Assembly (NCBI GenBank): GCA_009830035.1 | Contig: SZZY01000012.1 | Span: 1-64,000 of the forward strand | DNA length: 64,000 nucleotides | Direction of reading: 5' to 3' | From: Pantoea sp. Eser | GTDB taxonomy: Bacteria > Pseudomonadota > Gammaproteobacteria > Enterobacterales > Enterobacteriaceae | Shown here: piece by piece, positions 1-9,841 of the stretch | How the letters are laid out: each line of letters starts with the position of its first letter | Numbering within the stretch: the first letter of the stretch is position 1 | Made by a program: the position numbers and the translations under genes | Notes under the pieces: model-generated | The model's database searches: none | What the model was told of the DNA's origin: nothing | Seen by the model: only the letters and a program-made list of their open reading frames with translations

Positions 1-30
1 TTCCGCATTGTCAGTCAAGCGTTTATTTCT
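1..30 (-). promoter_or_regulatory. rRNA operon P2 promoter, partial
   Basis: On the minus strand a TTGACT -35 hexamer lies at 18-13, in the context AAATAAACGCTTGACT, which resembles the P2 promoter of E. coli rrn operons. Its -10 element would fall just outside the left edge. In E. coli an rrn operon follows murI in this position, so a 16S rRNA gene transcribed leftward is expected beyond the window. Only the -35 half is visible here. Confidence 0.75.
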
Positions 31-108
31 GCTTAACTCACTGGTTCGTATGATTTCGAACCTACTTACATTACACCCGGCGCTTCGTAAGCCGGTGTGC
101 CGTGTCAG

Positions 109-185
109 TGGAGGCGCATTATAGGGAACGCTTCAGATAGCGCAAGTGCTAATTTCGAATAAAATTCTGAGTGCTGATTTTTTTC
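109..185 (-). promoter_or_regulatory. rRNA operon P1 promoter with UP element
   Basis: Read on the minus strand, a TATAAT -10 (123-118) lies 16 bp from a TTGCGC -35 (145-140). It is followed by a GC-rich discriminator, GCGCCTCC, and a likely start A at 109 leading into ACTGACACGG, the form seen at E. coli rrn P1. The 40 bp upstream is strongly AT-rich, as expected for an UP element. The discriminator type is the one associated with ppGpp and growth-rate control. Confidence 0.85.
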
Positions 186-197
186 AACTAAAAGCCG

Positions 198-1049
198 TTA
201 AACCGCCAGTTTTTCCAGCAATGGGAAGCCATAACGCTGTAAAACGGGTGATAACTGAACAGCTTCGCCGTCCAGTTCGGTACAAAACGCCACATTCTGT
301 TGCGAAGAACGCACTTCGGGCGCTTCGTGTTCCAGCAGCCATACCGTACGGCGCGCTATCGCCGCACCTGAATCAATCAGGCGGGTACCTTCCGGTAATA
401 CCTGCTGCAGCTCTTCGCGCAATAAAGGAAAGTGGGTACAGCCCAACACCACGGTATCCGGCGGCTCCGCCATTCGCAGCCACGGCTGAACAATCCGGCG
501 TACTGCTTCCAGTGCAACCTCTTCGCCATGCAACTTGGCTTCTGCCAGTTCCACCAGCTCCGCCGACCCCAGCATTTCGATGTTGCAGGCACCTGCAAAC
601 TGCGCCACCAGCTCGTGATTATAAGGACGACGCACCGTCGCGCGCGTTGCCAGCAGGCCCACCACGCCATTACGCGTCATACGCGCCGCCGGTTTAATCG
701 CCGGTACTACCCCGACGACCGGAAAAGCAAAGCGCGCACGCAAAGCTGGCAGGGAGACGGTGCTGGCCGTATTACAGGCGATGATGACTAAAGAGGGCGG
801 ATAACGCTGGGTAATGGCATCAACAATCGCCACCACGCGTTCCACAATAAAGGTCTCGCTTTTCTCTCCATAGGGAAAGCCGGCGTTATCGAAGGCGTAA
901 AGATAGTGAAGATCCGGCAGCAGTTGCCAGACCTCATCATAGACGGAAAGCCCACCGACGCCGGAGTCGAATACCAGGACGGTGGGTCGCAAATCAGAAG
1001 CTGTAGCTGCCGCTGAGGTAATATTCTCGTCCTGGGGTTTGATAGCCAT
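198..1049 (-). CDS. murI: Glutamate racemase
   Basis: MurI converts L-glutamate to D-glutamate for peptidoglycan precursors in the cytoplasm. The 283-residue product has both catalytic cysteines, in ACNTAS (about residue 92) and GCTHFP (about 204), and the FDSGVGG motif near residue 27. The frame is open further upstream, but the ATG at 1049 gives the E. coli-like MAIKPQDEN start and the family length. The gene begins 56 bp inside the 3' end of btuB, as in E. coli. It is intact although btuB is broken. The rRNA operon promoters follow directly. Confidence 0.96.
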   Translation of the reverse strand: MAIKPQDENITSAAATASDLRPTVLVFDSGVGGLSVYDEVWQLLPDLHYLYAFDNAGFPYGEKSETFIVERVVAIVDAITQRYPPSLVIIACNTASTVSLPALRARFAFPVVGVVPAIKPAARMTRNGVVGLLATRATVRRPYNHELVAQFAGACNIEMLGSAELVELAEAKLHGEEVALEAVRRIVQPWLRMAEPPDTVVLGCTHFPLLREELQQVLPEGTRLIDSGAAIARRTVWLLEHEAPEVRSSQQNVAFCTELDGEAVQLSPVLQRYGFPLLEKLAV

Positions 1050-2876
1050 ACACTGTCTCGTAATCTTTATCGAACAGGCTGGCAATTCTACCACGAACCG
1101 TGAGTTGTGAAGTGAGCGGATATGAGACCGACACATCCCACAGGCTGACACCGCCCAGCTTCACCCGGCGGCTGGGCGAACTGTTGAAGTCGGTATCATA
1201 ACGGTCGCCCAAATAGCGATAAGTCACTGACCAATCGAACTCATACAGCGTCCAGTCGAGTTGATACTTCACCTGCTGTTTAGCCCGACGGATCAGCGGC
1301 TGATTGGTGCTGCCATCACGGGCATCGACATAATCGTAAGAGAGCTGGTGCGCCAGCGGCCCGGTATCAAATGAAGCGGTCGCTTCCACACCTTTAATAC
1401 GCGCCTGCTTAATGTTGTAGTAGCGATAGGTCGCCGGGTCGCTATCAATCAGGTTACCAATGTCATTACGATAGCCGGAGACCCGCCAGTTAAGCGGCCC
1501 GGTCAGGCCTTCAAATCCCCCTTCCCACTGCTTACTTTTTTCCGGATCGAGATCGCGGTTACCATAAAAAGGACTGTAGACCTGAGAGAGGTTCGGTGCC
1601 TTAAACGCGGTACCGTAAGAGGCAAAAGCGCGATACACGGAGATAAATTCCCAGGCAGCCGCCGTCTGCCAGGTGTTATGCCAGCCAAACTGGTTGTTAT
1701 CGTCACCGCCCACGGCACCTTCAAGCGTCACGCTGCCAAACTGCTGCTGGCCGGTCAGATAAAGCCCGGTGTTACGCTGTTCATAACTGTCTGCCAGATA
1801 GTTGGTCCCCGGTTCCGTCGTCTCTTTCTGCCAGTCAACCCCGGCGCTGATCGCCCCCTGCCCAATCTGCACGCTGTTGCCCCATTGCAGATTGTATTGG
1901 GTCACTTCGTCGAAGGTCGACGCCGCGCCGTAGCATTCCGTTGCGCGGATCGTAGTTGATGTCTTTGGTACGGCCATAGCTGGCGATAAGCTGGGTCGAA
2001 TAGACATCACGATTAAAGCGCAACCCCGTGTCCCAGGTCTGGCTATACAGCTGACGGGTATCAGCCAGGCCGATAATGTTGCTGTAGCTGGCATCATAAC
2101 TATCTGACCCGTCGTAGGCGGTACGGTTATCAAAACCGTATCCACGCACAAAGCCGCTGGGTTCATCACTGAACTGATGCTCAAGATTACCGTACAGGGT
2201 TTTGCTCATGAACCCATCGCGGTCGTGCTGTGCCGGACCATACGCGTTGGGATAACCGGCCACCACGTCATACCCTTTGGTATAGGTATAGTTACCGGCC
2301 AGGGTCAGCTTCGTCGCATCGCTCAACTTCTGCTGGGTGGAACCCTCGTAAGATTGATAACCGTTAGACCCGACGCCAGCCGTCAGGGTGGTTCCCGGTT
2401 GCGCACGGCCAGTAATGATATTGACCACGCCGCCAGTCGCATCCGAACCGTAAACCGCCGAACCGCGCACCGCGGATACACTCAATTCGCTGCACCAGCG
2501 AAAGCGGAATCTGGCTGAGATCGGATGAGCCAGTAATACCGGCCTGATTAAGCCGGATACCATCAATCAGAATCAGGACGTGCCGGGACTCGGTGCCGCG
2601 GATAAACAGCGAGCTTTGCTGTCCCATGCCGCCGCTTTGGGTGATATCGACGCCGGGCAAACGGCGCATCACATCCGTCAGGCTTTTGGCTTGCCAGCGG
2701 TCAATCTCGTCACGCGTCACCACCGTGACAGGGGCCAGCACGCTGGATACCGGCTGAGCGAAACGATTGACAGTTACTATTTGCGTATCATCATTCCCCT
2801 GAGCAAAACCGTTTTGCGCCCACAGAGAAACCGCCGTTGCACTAAAGGCGAACAGCGATGCGGTCGTTTTAGTCAT
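994..2876 (-). pseudogene. btuB: Vitamin B12 outer-membrane receptor, frameshifted
   Basis: BtuB is the TonB-dependent outer-membrane transporter for cobalamin. Three frames together cover the whole protein: signal peptide and plug from 2876, the first part of the barrel in a second frame, and the remaining barrel in a third frame ending at 994 with the typical C-terminal GSYSF. The first switch, near 2459-2468, falls where E. coli reads IRGPRSAVYGSD, and the second near 1935-1945 after NYDPRN. Each looks like one extra base. The likely TonB box (DTQIVTV) is present. Sequence between lesions is well conserved, so decay is recent or the frameshifts are errors. The riboswitch upstream still looks complete. 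Confidence 0.88.
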
Positions 2877-2939
2877 TTTTTTATCGCATCCAAAAAACAA
2901 AGCAGGATGCCGCAGGCATACAATCAATAGCACGCGATG

Positions 2940-3185
2940 ATTGTACGAGTAGCGACGGACACCGGCAGGTCTTCGGGCTGGGAACCATAAGTGGTGATGA
3001 CTTCCCATCCCGCAGGACAGTGTCTGCAAATGCACTCACCACGACATTCCTTACCGCTGTGCGTCAGCTCCAGATTCACACTGGATTCCCTATTAACTCT
3101 GGCTGAGGCCGACGAACGCAGTCTACGGAGTGGCGCTACGGAAGTCCAGACTTCCAAAATTCTTATCGCTGCGGGACTGGACATC
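2940..3185 (-). ncRNA. Cobalamin riboswitch in the btuB leader
   Basis: The minus-strand leader between trmA and btuB carries the conserved pieces of an adenosylcobalamin riboswitch in order: AATAGGGAATCCAGTGTGAA and a paired segment around 3060-3100, then GCGGGATGGGAAGTC around 3000-3020, then the B12 box AGCCCGAAGACCTGCC around 2965-2985. In E. coli this element represses btuB translation when B12 is plentiful. Boundaries are approximate because no folding was run. It now precedes a frameshifted btuB. Confidence 0.88.
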
Positions 3186-3238
3186 AGCAAGTGAATCCCT
3201 ACAATTGCCCGCTGGTAAGCTATTAATCAGGACGGAAC

Positions 3239-4351
3239 ATGACACCCGAACATCTCCCTATTGGACAATATGACGCGCAACTGGCGGAAAAAGTCAGTCG
3301 TTTAGAGACGATCATGACGCCGTTTGCTACGCCCGAGGTGGAGGTGTTCCGTTCACCGGTCAGCCACTATCGCATGCGTGCGGAATTCCGCCTGTGGCAC
3401 GATGGCGATGACATCTATCACATCATCTTTGATCAGCAGACCCGCGAGCGGATCCGCGTCGATCAATTCCCTGCCGCCAGTGAATTGATCAACCAGCTGA
3501 TGCCAAAAATGATCGCGGCGACCCGCGACAATCGTACGCTGCGCCATAAGCTGTTTCAGATCGACTATTTGTCGACCCTGAGCAATCAGATTGTTATCTC
3601 GCTGCTCTACCACCGTAAGCTGGATGACGCGTGGCAACTGGCCGCCAGCGAACTGCGCGATCAACTGCTGCGCGCCGAAGGCCTGGATGTGCAGCTGATT
3701 GGCCGCGCCACCAAAACCAAAATTTGTCTCGATCGGGATTATGTGGATGAACGTCTGCCGGTGGCGGGACGTGAGATGATCTATCGTCAGGTTGAGAACA
3801 GCTTTACCCAGCCAAACGCAGCGATGAATATTCAGATGCTGGAATGGGCGCTGGATGTCACCCAGGGTTCACAGGGTGACCTGCTGGAACTTTACTGCGG
3901 CAACGGCAACTTCTCACTGGCGCTGGCGCGTAATTTCCGCCGGGTGCTGGCGACCGAAATTGCCAAACCGTCGGTGGCGTCGGCGCAGTACAACATTGCC
4001 GCTAACCAGATTGATATTGATAATGTGCAGATCATCCGTATGGCCGCCGAAGAGTTCACCCAAGCGATGACCGGCGTGCGCCGTTTCAATCGGCTGGAAG
4101 GCATTGATCTGACCAGCTATGAATGTGAGACCATTTTTGTTGATCCGCCGCGCAGTGGACTGGATGACGAGACGGTGAAGATGGTGCAGGCTTACCCGCG
4201 CATCCTTTATATCTCCTGCAATCCGCAAACGCTGAGCGTCAATTTACAGACGCTGTCGCAGACGCATGACGTGACGCGGCTGGCGCTGTTCGATCAGTTC
4301 CCTTATACCCACCATATGGAATGCGGCGTACTCCTGACGCGCAAAGCCTGA
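3239..4351 (+). CDS. trmA: tRNA (uracil-5-)-methyltransferase
   Basis: TrmA makes m5U54 in the T-loop of tRNA using S-adenosylmethionine. The 370-residue product shows the SAM-binding [12 protein letters not shown] (about residue 219), the FVDPPRSG motif (about 300) and the nucleophile cysteine in YISCNPQTL (about 327). Length matches the E. coli enzyme (366 residues). The ATG at 3239 begins the expected MTPEHLP. It is divergent from btuB, as in E. coli, and ends at a bidirectional terminator shared with yijD. It looks intact. Confidence 0.96.
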   Translation: MTPEHLPIGQYDAQLAEKVSRLETIMTPFATPEVEVFRSPVSHYRMRAEFRLWHDGDDIYHIIFDQQTRERIRVDQFPAASELINQLMPKMIAATRDNRTLRHKLFQIDYLSTLSNQIVISLLYHRKLDDAWQLAASELRDQLLRAEGLDVQLIGRATKTKICLDRDYVDERLPVAGREMIYRQVENSFTQPNAAMNIQMLEWALDVTQGSQGDLLELYCGNGNFSLALARNFRRVLATEIAKPSVASAQYNIAANQIDIDNVQIIRMAAEEFTQAMTGVRRFNRLEGIDLTSYECETIFVDPPRSGLDDETVKMVQAYPRILYISCNPQTLSVNLQTLSQTHDVTRLALFDQFPYTHHMECGVLLTRKA

Positions 4352-4385
4352 AAAAAAACGGGAACCCTGAGATTCCCGTTTTTTC
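4351..4385. terminator. Bidirectional terminator between trmA and yijD
   Basis: A stem of CGGGAA (4359-4364) and TTCCCG (4373-4378) has an A-run before it and a T-run after it. It can therefore serve the convergent trmA and fabR-yijD transcripts. Confidence 0.85.
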
Positions 4386-4396
4386 ATCTGTCGCCC

Positions 4397-4783
4397 TTAC
4401 TGATTGCGCTGATTGCGATTGCGCTTAAAGCTAAAGCGCGTCGCAATCCAGAACACCAACGCCACCATCAAAATGGTCGGGATAAAGTTCGAGCCGATAT
4501 CCGGATATTCCGCACGCACCAGTGCGCTATAGACCAGAATCCCCAGCAGGAAAAACGCCGCTGCTAGTCCCGGCATACCGTCAGGCATGTTGGTGTTCAG
4601 ATAACGCTGATGCAGACACCAGGCAGCCAGGCCGAGCGCGATCAGCGGAAAAATCGAAAACGGAACAAAAGCGCTGAACAGCACGGAAAACGAGCCGTTA
4701 ATCGCTAAACCGGTAATAAAAGCCAGTAACAATGTGCCTTTATCGCGGGAACTCGGGTGGGTCATGGCCTGATCCTTATTCAT
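4397..4783 (-). CDS. yijD: Small inner-membrane protein YijD
   Basis: This 128-residue protein has four hydrophobic segments, roughly residues 17-35, 38-57, 70-86 and 100-115. It matches E. coli YijD in the HQRYLN and [12 protein letters not shown] stretches. Its function is unknown. The start codon overlaps the fabR stop (ATGA), so the two are translationally coupled, as in E. coli. The N-terminus is a few residues longer than E. coli's; the internal M at codon 7 is an alternative start. Confidence 0.9.
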   Translation of the reverse strand: MNKDQAMTHPSSRDKGTLLLAFITGLAINGSFSVLFSAFVPFSIFPLIALGLAAWCLHQRYLNTNMPDGMPGLAAAFFLLGILVYSALVRAEYPDIGSNFIPTILMVALVFWIATRFSFKRNRNQRNQ

Positions 4784-5427
4784 TGCTCTTCGGGTTTTTC
4801 CAGGGTGACCGCCAGTCTTTCTTGTTCCCGGCGGTACCAGTAATAGGCGCCTTTGGCGATCATGCGGAGTTGCAATACCAGACGATCTTCCAGCTTGCGG
4901 CGCTGTTCGGCATCGACATCCAGCGCTTCTGCCCCGGCGCTGAAGACGATAGTCACCATCGCTTCGGCCTGCGCTTCGGTAAAACTGCGCGGCATGCGGT
5001 TTCCGACCTCAAGATAATCCGCCAGTTCAGCGATAAAATGCTGAATTTCACGCGCGACCGCGGCACGGAAAGCGGCAGAGGTGCCGGAGCGTTCTCTCAG
5101 TAACAGACGAAAGGCATTGGGGTCATTGCCGATGAATTCCATAAAGGTGGAAACCGAGGTTTTAATGATGCTGCCGCCCTTGGCAATCCGCTGGCGCGCC
5201 TGGCGCATCAGCTGTCGCAACATCAGCCCGCTTTCATCCACCATGGTCAGACCCAGCTCATCAACATCCTTAAAATGACGATAAAACGAAGTCGGGGCGA
5301 TGCCCGCTTCACGGGCAACCTCTCGCAAACTCAGGCTGGCAAAACTGCGTTCGGCGCTGAGCTGACTGAAAGCTGCTTCAATCAGTGTACGTCTTGTACG
5401 TTCTTTTTGTTGCGCTCTGACGCCCAT
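4780..5427 (-). CDS. fabR: TetR-family repressor of unsaturated fatty acid synthesis
   Basis: FabR senses the ratio of unsaturated to saturated acyl thioesters and represses fabA and fabB. The 215-residue product has the same length as the E. coli protein. A TetR helix-turn-helix lies at about residues 30-52 ([19 protein letters not shown]), followed by a helical ligand domain. It is the first gene of a fabR-yijD operon, divergent from sthA as in E. coli. It appears intact. Confidence 0.95.
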   Translation of the reverse strand: MGVRAQQKERTRRTLIEAAFSQLSAERSFASLSLREVAREAGIAPTSFYRHFKDVDELGLTMVDESGLMLRQLMRQARQRIAKGGSIIKTSVSTFMEFIGNDPNAFRLLLRERSGTSAAFRAAVAREIQHFIAELADYLEVGNRMPRSFTEAQAEAMVTIVFSAGAEALDVDAEQRRKLEDRLVLQLRMIAKGAYYWYRREQERLAVTLEKPEEQ

Positions 5428-5619
5428 TCTCTCTGCCTTTTTCGGTGTTGAGGGGGCACTATAACAAAATTTTCAGCGTACAGAGCAGCAAACTTTGTCA
5501 CTGCCTGTGAACCTAACTCTTTGCCAAACTGTGATGAAAATCGCTGATAGAATTCAGAAGTGCGCGGCTAGATGTTAGAATATCGTTGTAAAAATGTATA
5601 AATAATAGGACGTATCGGT

Positions 5620-7020
5620 ATGCAAAAGTATTACGATCACGATGCCATTGTGATTGGCTAAGGACCCGGCGGTGAAGGTGCGGCGATAGGGCTGGCGAAG
5701 CAGGGAGCGTGCATCGCAGTGCTCGAACGCTACCACAACATCGGCGGCGGTTGTACGCACTGGGGCACCATTCCTTCTAAAGCACTTCGCCACGCCGTCA
5801 GTCGCATCATCGAATTCAACCAAAATCCGCTCTACAGCGACCACACCCGACTGCTCCGCCCCTCTTTCGCTGACATTATTAATCGCACTGAAAACGTGAT
5901 CAGCCAGCAAACGGCGATGCGTCAGGGTTTTTATGAGCGTAACCGCTGTGAGCTTTATCAGGGTGATGCCCGTTTTGTTGACGCTAACACCATCGAGATT
6001 GAACAGCCTGACGGCACGCGTGAACGTCTGACCGCTGAGAAGTTTTTCATCGCCTGTGGTTCGCGTCCTTATCATCCCGATGACGTCGACTTTACCCATC
6101 CGCGAGTCTACGACTCAGATTCAATTCTTAACCTGCATCACAAACCGGGCCACGTGATTATTTATGGTGCCGGGGTGATTGGCTGTGAATATGCGTCGAT
6201 TTTCCGCGGCCTCAACGTCAAGGTTGACCTGATTAACACCCGCGATCGTCTGCTGGCGTTCCTCGATCAGGAAATGTCCGACTGCCTCTCTTATCACTTC
6301 TGGAACAGCGGCGTGGTGATTCGTCACAACGAAGAGTTTGAGAAGGTTGAAGGGGTGGAAGATAGGGTGATTATCCATCTGAAATCGGGCAAAAAGGTGA
6401 AAGCAGACTGTCTGCTGTACGCCAACGGCCGTACCGGCAACACCGATTCGCTGTCTCTCGGACTCGAAGCGGATGGCCGTGGCCTGCTGAAAGTGAACAT
6501 CATGTACCAGACCGCACAGCCGCACATCTATTATTATTATGCGGTCGATGACGTGATTGGGTATCCGAGCCTGGCGTCGGCTGCTTACGATCAGGGCCGG
6601 ATTGCCGCACAGGCCATCATCAAAGGAGAAGCCTCCGCGCACCTGATTGAAGATATCCCGACCGGCATTTATACCATTCCGGAAATCAGCTCCGTGGGTA
6701 AAACCGAGCAGCAACTGACGGCGATGAAGGTGCCTTACGAAGTGGGTCGTGCGCAGTTTAAGCATCTGGCGCGGGCGCAGATTGTCGGTATGAACGTGGG
6801 CAGCCTGAAGATTCTGTTCCACCGCGAAACCAAAGAGATTCTGGGTATTCACTGCTTTGGCGAGCGCGCGGCCGAAATTATCCACATCGGCCAAGCGATC
6901 ATGGAGCAGAAAAACGGTGGCCACACGATTGAATACTTCGTGAATACCACCTTTAACTACCCTACCATGGCCGAAGCCTATCGCGTGGCCGCATTAAACG
7001 GCTTAAACCGCCTGTTTTAA
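5620..7020 (+). pseudogene. sthA: Soluble pyridine nucleotide transhydrogenase, decayed
   Basis: SthA (UdhA) is a flavoprotein that transfers reducing equivalents from NADPH to NAD+. The frame from ATG 5620 hits TAA at 5659-5661, codon 14, inside the FAD-binding GxGPGG fingerprint where E. coli has Ser. The rest is open to 7020. A GTG at 5719 could start a 433-residue product, but that would lack the FAD Rossmann motif. Further damage is visible: (TAT)4 at 6529-6540 where E. coli has one Tyr codon, a three-residue deletion after NTDSLSL, and Gly to Asp in the conserved AVGDVIG (now AVDDVIG). The redox GGGCTHWG segment remains. Several independent lesions argue against a single read error. Confidence 0.92.
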
Positions 7021-7920
7021 CGCCGCGTCGAAATGATGTTGCATGTGGGTTTTGATTGCCTCTGCCAGCTGTTCATAACGGCTGCGCAGAGGTGAGCCCG
7101 GCCGGTAGACCAGCGCGATAGTGCGCTGAGGGACCGGTTTGTAGCAAGGCAGATAGCACACGCCATCGCGAGTACGTTCTGGCGGTACCGCCAGCGCCGG
7201 AAGCAGCGTAATGCCGCTGCCTGCTGCCACCATATTGCGCAGCGTTTCAAGACTGGTGGCCCGGAAATGGGTATCTTCATCCGCGCCCGCCTCAAAACAG
7301 AAGCCCATCACCTGGTCGCGCAGACAGTGACCATCTTCCAGCATCAGCAGTTTCTCGCCGGCCAGATCGGACACCGGTACCCGATCGCGATCGCGCCACG
7401 GATGATCGGCATAAACCGCCAGCTTCATCGGCTCATCAAACAGCGGCACCTCGATAAAGGCTTCACTCTCTTTGACCAGCGCCAGAATCGCGCAGTCCAG
7501 CTTGCCGCTGTCGAGCTGCGCCAGCAACTGCTGGGTCTGCGCCTCGTGCAGATACATTTCCAGTTTTGGAAACGTCTGGTGCAGCATCGGAATAATTTGC
7601 GGCAGCAGATAAGGACCAGTGGTTGGAATGAGGCCCATATGCAGCGGGCCTGACATCGCTTCCCCTTGCTGACTGGCCATCTCTTTCAGCACTTTCACTT
7701 CACGCAGCACCGTGCGTGCCTGATCCACCAGCAGCAGGCCGGCCTGAGTGAACAGCACTTTACGGCTGGTGCGTTCCAGCAGTATCACACCCAGCTCATC
7801 TTCCAGCTTACGGATCTGTCCGCTTAACGTGGGCTGGCTGACATGACACACATCCGCAGCACGGCGGAAATGACGGTGTTCAGCAAGCGAAACCAGATAT
7901 TCAAGATCACGAATATTCAT
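7003..7920 (-). CDS. oxyR: Peroxide-sensing LysR-type regulator
   Basis: OxyR activates antioxidant genes when hydrogen peroxide oxidises a cysteine pair. The 305-residue product equals the E. coli length. It has an N-terminal LysR helix-turn-helix (about residues 18-40, with SQPTLSGQI) and both redox cysteines in GHCLRDQ (Cys199) and GFCFEAG (Cys208). The frame is open upstream of the chosen ATG at 7920, but MNIRDLEY is the known N-terminus. Its 3' end overlaps that of sthA by 18 bp. It is divergent from the peroxidase gene at 8046, a likely target. Confidence 0.97.
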   Translation of the reverse strand: MNIRDLEYLVSLAEHRHFRRAADVCHVSQPTLSGQIRKLEDELGVILLERTSRKVLFTQAGLLLVDQARTVLREVKVLKEMASQQGEAMSGPLHMGLIPTTGPYLLPQIIPMLHQTFPKLEMYLHEAQTQQLLAQLDSGKLDCAILALVKESEAFIEVPLFDEPMKLAVYADHPWRDRDRVPVSDLAGEKLLMLEDGHCLRDQVMGFCFEAGADEDTHFRATSLETLRNMVAAGSGITLLPALAVPPERTRDGVCYLPCYKPVPQRTIALVYRPGSPLRSRYEQLAEAIKTHMQHHFDAALKQAV

Positions 7921-8045
7921 TATTACCCTCCAGACCACGATAGTCCGTGGCGATAGATAGAATAGCAATGAACGATTAGCCCTATCAAGGGTGAGCAGGA
8001 ACAATGCCCGCATCAAAATAAGCGGTCCGCCAGTGAGGAGAAAAA
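7921..8045. promoter_or_regulatory. Divergent oxyR / peroxidase promoter region
   Basis: This 125-bp gap holds the two divergent starts. Several ATAG and CTAT quarter-sites occur between about 7938 and 7986, which is the kind of spaced palindrome OxyR reads, but the match is loose. A GAGGAG-like Shine-Dalgarno sequence (8035-8041) precedes the peroxidase ATG. OxyR control of both genes is inferred from the arrangement. Confidence 0.45.
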
Positions 8046-8788
8046 ATGTTTGCAAGTCAGGAAGGTAAAGCCGTTCCGCAGGTTACTTTTCACACCCGCC
8101 AGGGCGATCGCTGGGTCGATGTGACCACCGATGAGTTGTTTAACAACAAAACGGTGGTCGTTTTTTCTCTGCCGGGCGCATTTACCCCGACCTGTTCATC
8201 CAGCCATCTTCCGCGTTACAACGAGCTGTCAGGCGTTTTTGCGCAGCACGGCGTGGACAGCATCCTGTGTGTCTCGGTTAATGACACCTTTGTGATGAAT
8301 GCGTGGAAAGCGGAACAGCGGGCGGAAAACATTACCTTTATCCCTGATAGCAACGGTGAATTCACCCGCGGCATGGAGATGCTAGTTGAGAAAGCCGATC
8401 TCGGCTTTGGCCCACGCTTATGGCGTTACTCGATGCTGGTGCGTAACGGCGTGGTTGAGAAGTTGAGAAAATGTTTGTTGAACCGAACAAGCTAGGCGAC
8501 CCGTTTGAAGTGTCAGATGCCGATACCATGCTGCGTTATCTGGCACCGGAATTTAAAGTGCAGGAGTCAGTGTCGGTCTTTACCAAGCCGGGCTGCCCGT
8601 TCTGCACCAAAGCAAAACAGTTGCTGATGGACCACGGAATTCAGTACGAAGAGATCGTGCTGGGACAGGATGCTACCACCGTTAGCCTACGTGCCGTCTC
8701 CGGCCGGGCAACGGTACCACAGGTGTTTATCGGTGGCCGTCATATTGGCGGCAGTGATGACCTGGAACAGTTCCTGCTGTCAGCGTAA
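8046..8788 (+). pseudogene. Peroxiredoxin-glutaredoxin hybrid, frameshifted
   Basis: The two halves match the hybrid Prx5 type peroxidase known from Haemophilus: an N-terminal peroxiredoxin with the peroxidatic Cys in AFTPTCS (about residue 49), then a glutaredoxin with CPFC. Such enzymes reduce peroxides using glutathione. The halves lie in different frames. The cause is visible: GTTGAGAA is present twice in tandem (8454-8461 and 8462-8469). Removing one copy restores [12 protein letters not shown] and one reading frame of about 245 residues. The glutaredoxin half could restart at the ATG at 8471, giving 105 residues, but no good ribosome site is seen. It sits divergent from oxyR. Confidence 0.9.
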
Positions 8789-8870
8789 ACCTATCTCTGT
8801 GTCAGCCGGGAGTGCTGGCCCTTTGATGATGTGCCTATAAAAAAAGTAGTAATTCTGAAACTAGAGGTTG

Positions 8871-8898
8871 GCGGGCATGAACCATGCCCGCTTTTTTT
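8871..8898 (+). terminator. Terminator downstream of the hybrid peroxidase
   Basis: An 8-bp stem, GCGGGCAT (8871-8878) with ATGCCCGC (8884-8891), is followed by seven T residues. This is a standard rho-independent terminator for the plus-strand gene ending at 8788. Confidence 0.88.
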
Positions 8899-8927
8899 GC
8901 CTTGCGATCATTCCCTGGCGGCGGATA

Positions 8928-9537
8928 TCAGGCCCCAGGCATTCCCTTCATTAGATCAGCAAGCAGGCCCTCTGCCATAACCAGTCCCTCATCGTAACCA
9001 ACATAAGTGCCATAAACAGCGCCTGCCAGTGCGCCGGTTATCGCTCCGCCGATCATGCCGAACAGCGCGGTAAAAACCGCCACCGATACCGATCAAATCT
9101 GAGGAAATTGCGCCACGGCCGCCTAAAATGGCTAACGTCCACGCCCCAATCACCGCGCCGCCAATGGCGCATACCGCACCTTCTGCGATATTAGCCATAA
9201 AGTTATCGCCATAAGCACCGGAAATAATCGTCTCCGCCAGCAGATTAGCCAGAGGTAAACTATAAGAAAGCGAAACCAGTGATCCACCAATAACACCGCC
9301 TACTCCGCCAATTAGTGCGCCACCAATAGCCCCTACCATCTGGCCAATGAATCCTAGCCCGAAGACGCCCATCGCATCACCGCCGTGCAGGTAGCCAATA
9401 GCTCCGCCTGCAACTGCAGCAGCTACGCCGCTAAGAATTGCGCTGGCCAGATGGTCGCCAATGAAAAACATAACGTCATTGCCCGTTGTTGTAGCACCTG
9501 AAATAGCAAAAGTCTCATCAATCGTTAATTCACGCAT
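8928..9537 (-). pseudogene. Microcin/bacteriocin-like glycine-rich protein, frameshifted
   Basis: The product starts MRELTIDETFAISGA, which resembles the double-glycine leaders of class II microcins and colicin V (MRxLTxNE...SGA/SGG). After the leader comes a long Gly/Ala-rich hydrophobic region with repeated GG and GxxxG patterns, about residues 30-190. A strong AGGAGGG ribosome site (9547-9541) precedes the ATG. The first frame ends at 8989 after an abrupt charged tail. Removing one A from the top-strand run at 9072-9076 restores a matching Gly-rich C-terminus and extends the product to a TGA at 8928, about 202 residues. That is long for a microcin. No immunity or export gene is adjacent. 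Function is inferred only from the leader and composition. Confidence 0.6.
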
Positions 9538-9841
9538 AAGCCCTCCTGGCTCAAAAAATATATTAAATAAACATCTTTTAGATGCATTGATAAAGTAACG
9601 TCATTTTTTTGCTTAAGAAATAGTAAAAACTCCATAAGATATGGCAAATATTATTTTGAGTGCTACAAAAGAGAGTTCATACGCAAAAGACTCTACCCTA
9701 GCTTTCGGCTAAATACTGTCCCGGGCTTGCGTTGCAAGCGTGATGATAATATGCAGACAAAGGATATGGGTTTTGACCAAGTATGAGAGAGGATTGGCTG
9801 CTACAGAAGCTGGCGAAGCAGGCGCTTTGCCAGCACATTTT
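9538..9841. other. Intergenic stretch between the microcin-like gene and argH
   Basis: I see no gene here. The part next to the microcin-like gene (9550-9660) is AT-rich and probably holds its minus-strand promoter. A plus-strand hairpin, GCTGGCGAAGC (9809-9819) with GCTTTGCCAGC (9824-9834) followed by T residues, overlaps the end of argH. It is oriented against argH transcription and may only be incidental. Confidence 0.5.

Noticed and set aside
1935-2468. Programmed frameshifts in btuB
   Set aside because: Two separate shifts at sites without slippery sequences, in a family never known to use frameshifting, point to mutation or error.
5659-5661. Recoding or readthrough of the TAA in sthA
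   Set aside because: TAA is not used for selenocysteine, no downstream element is apparent, and the gene has other independent damage.
8454-8471. Programmed frameshift between the two halves of the hybrid peroxidase
   Set aside because: There is no slippery heptamer at the junction; an exact 8-bp tandem duplication explains the break more simply.
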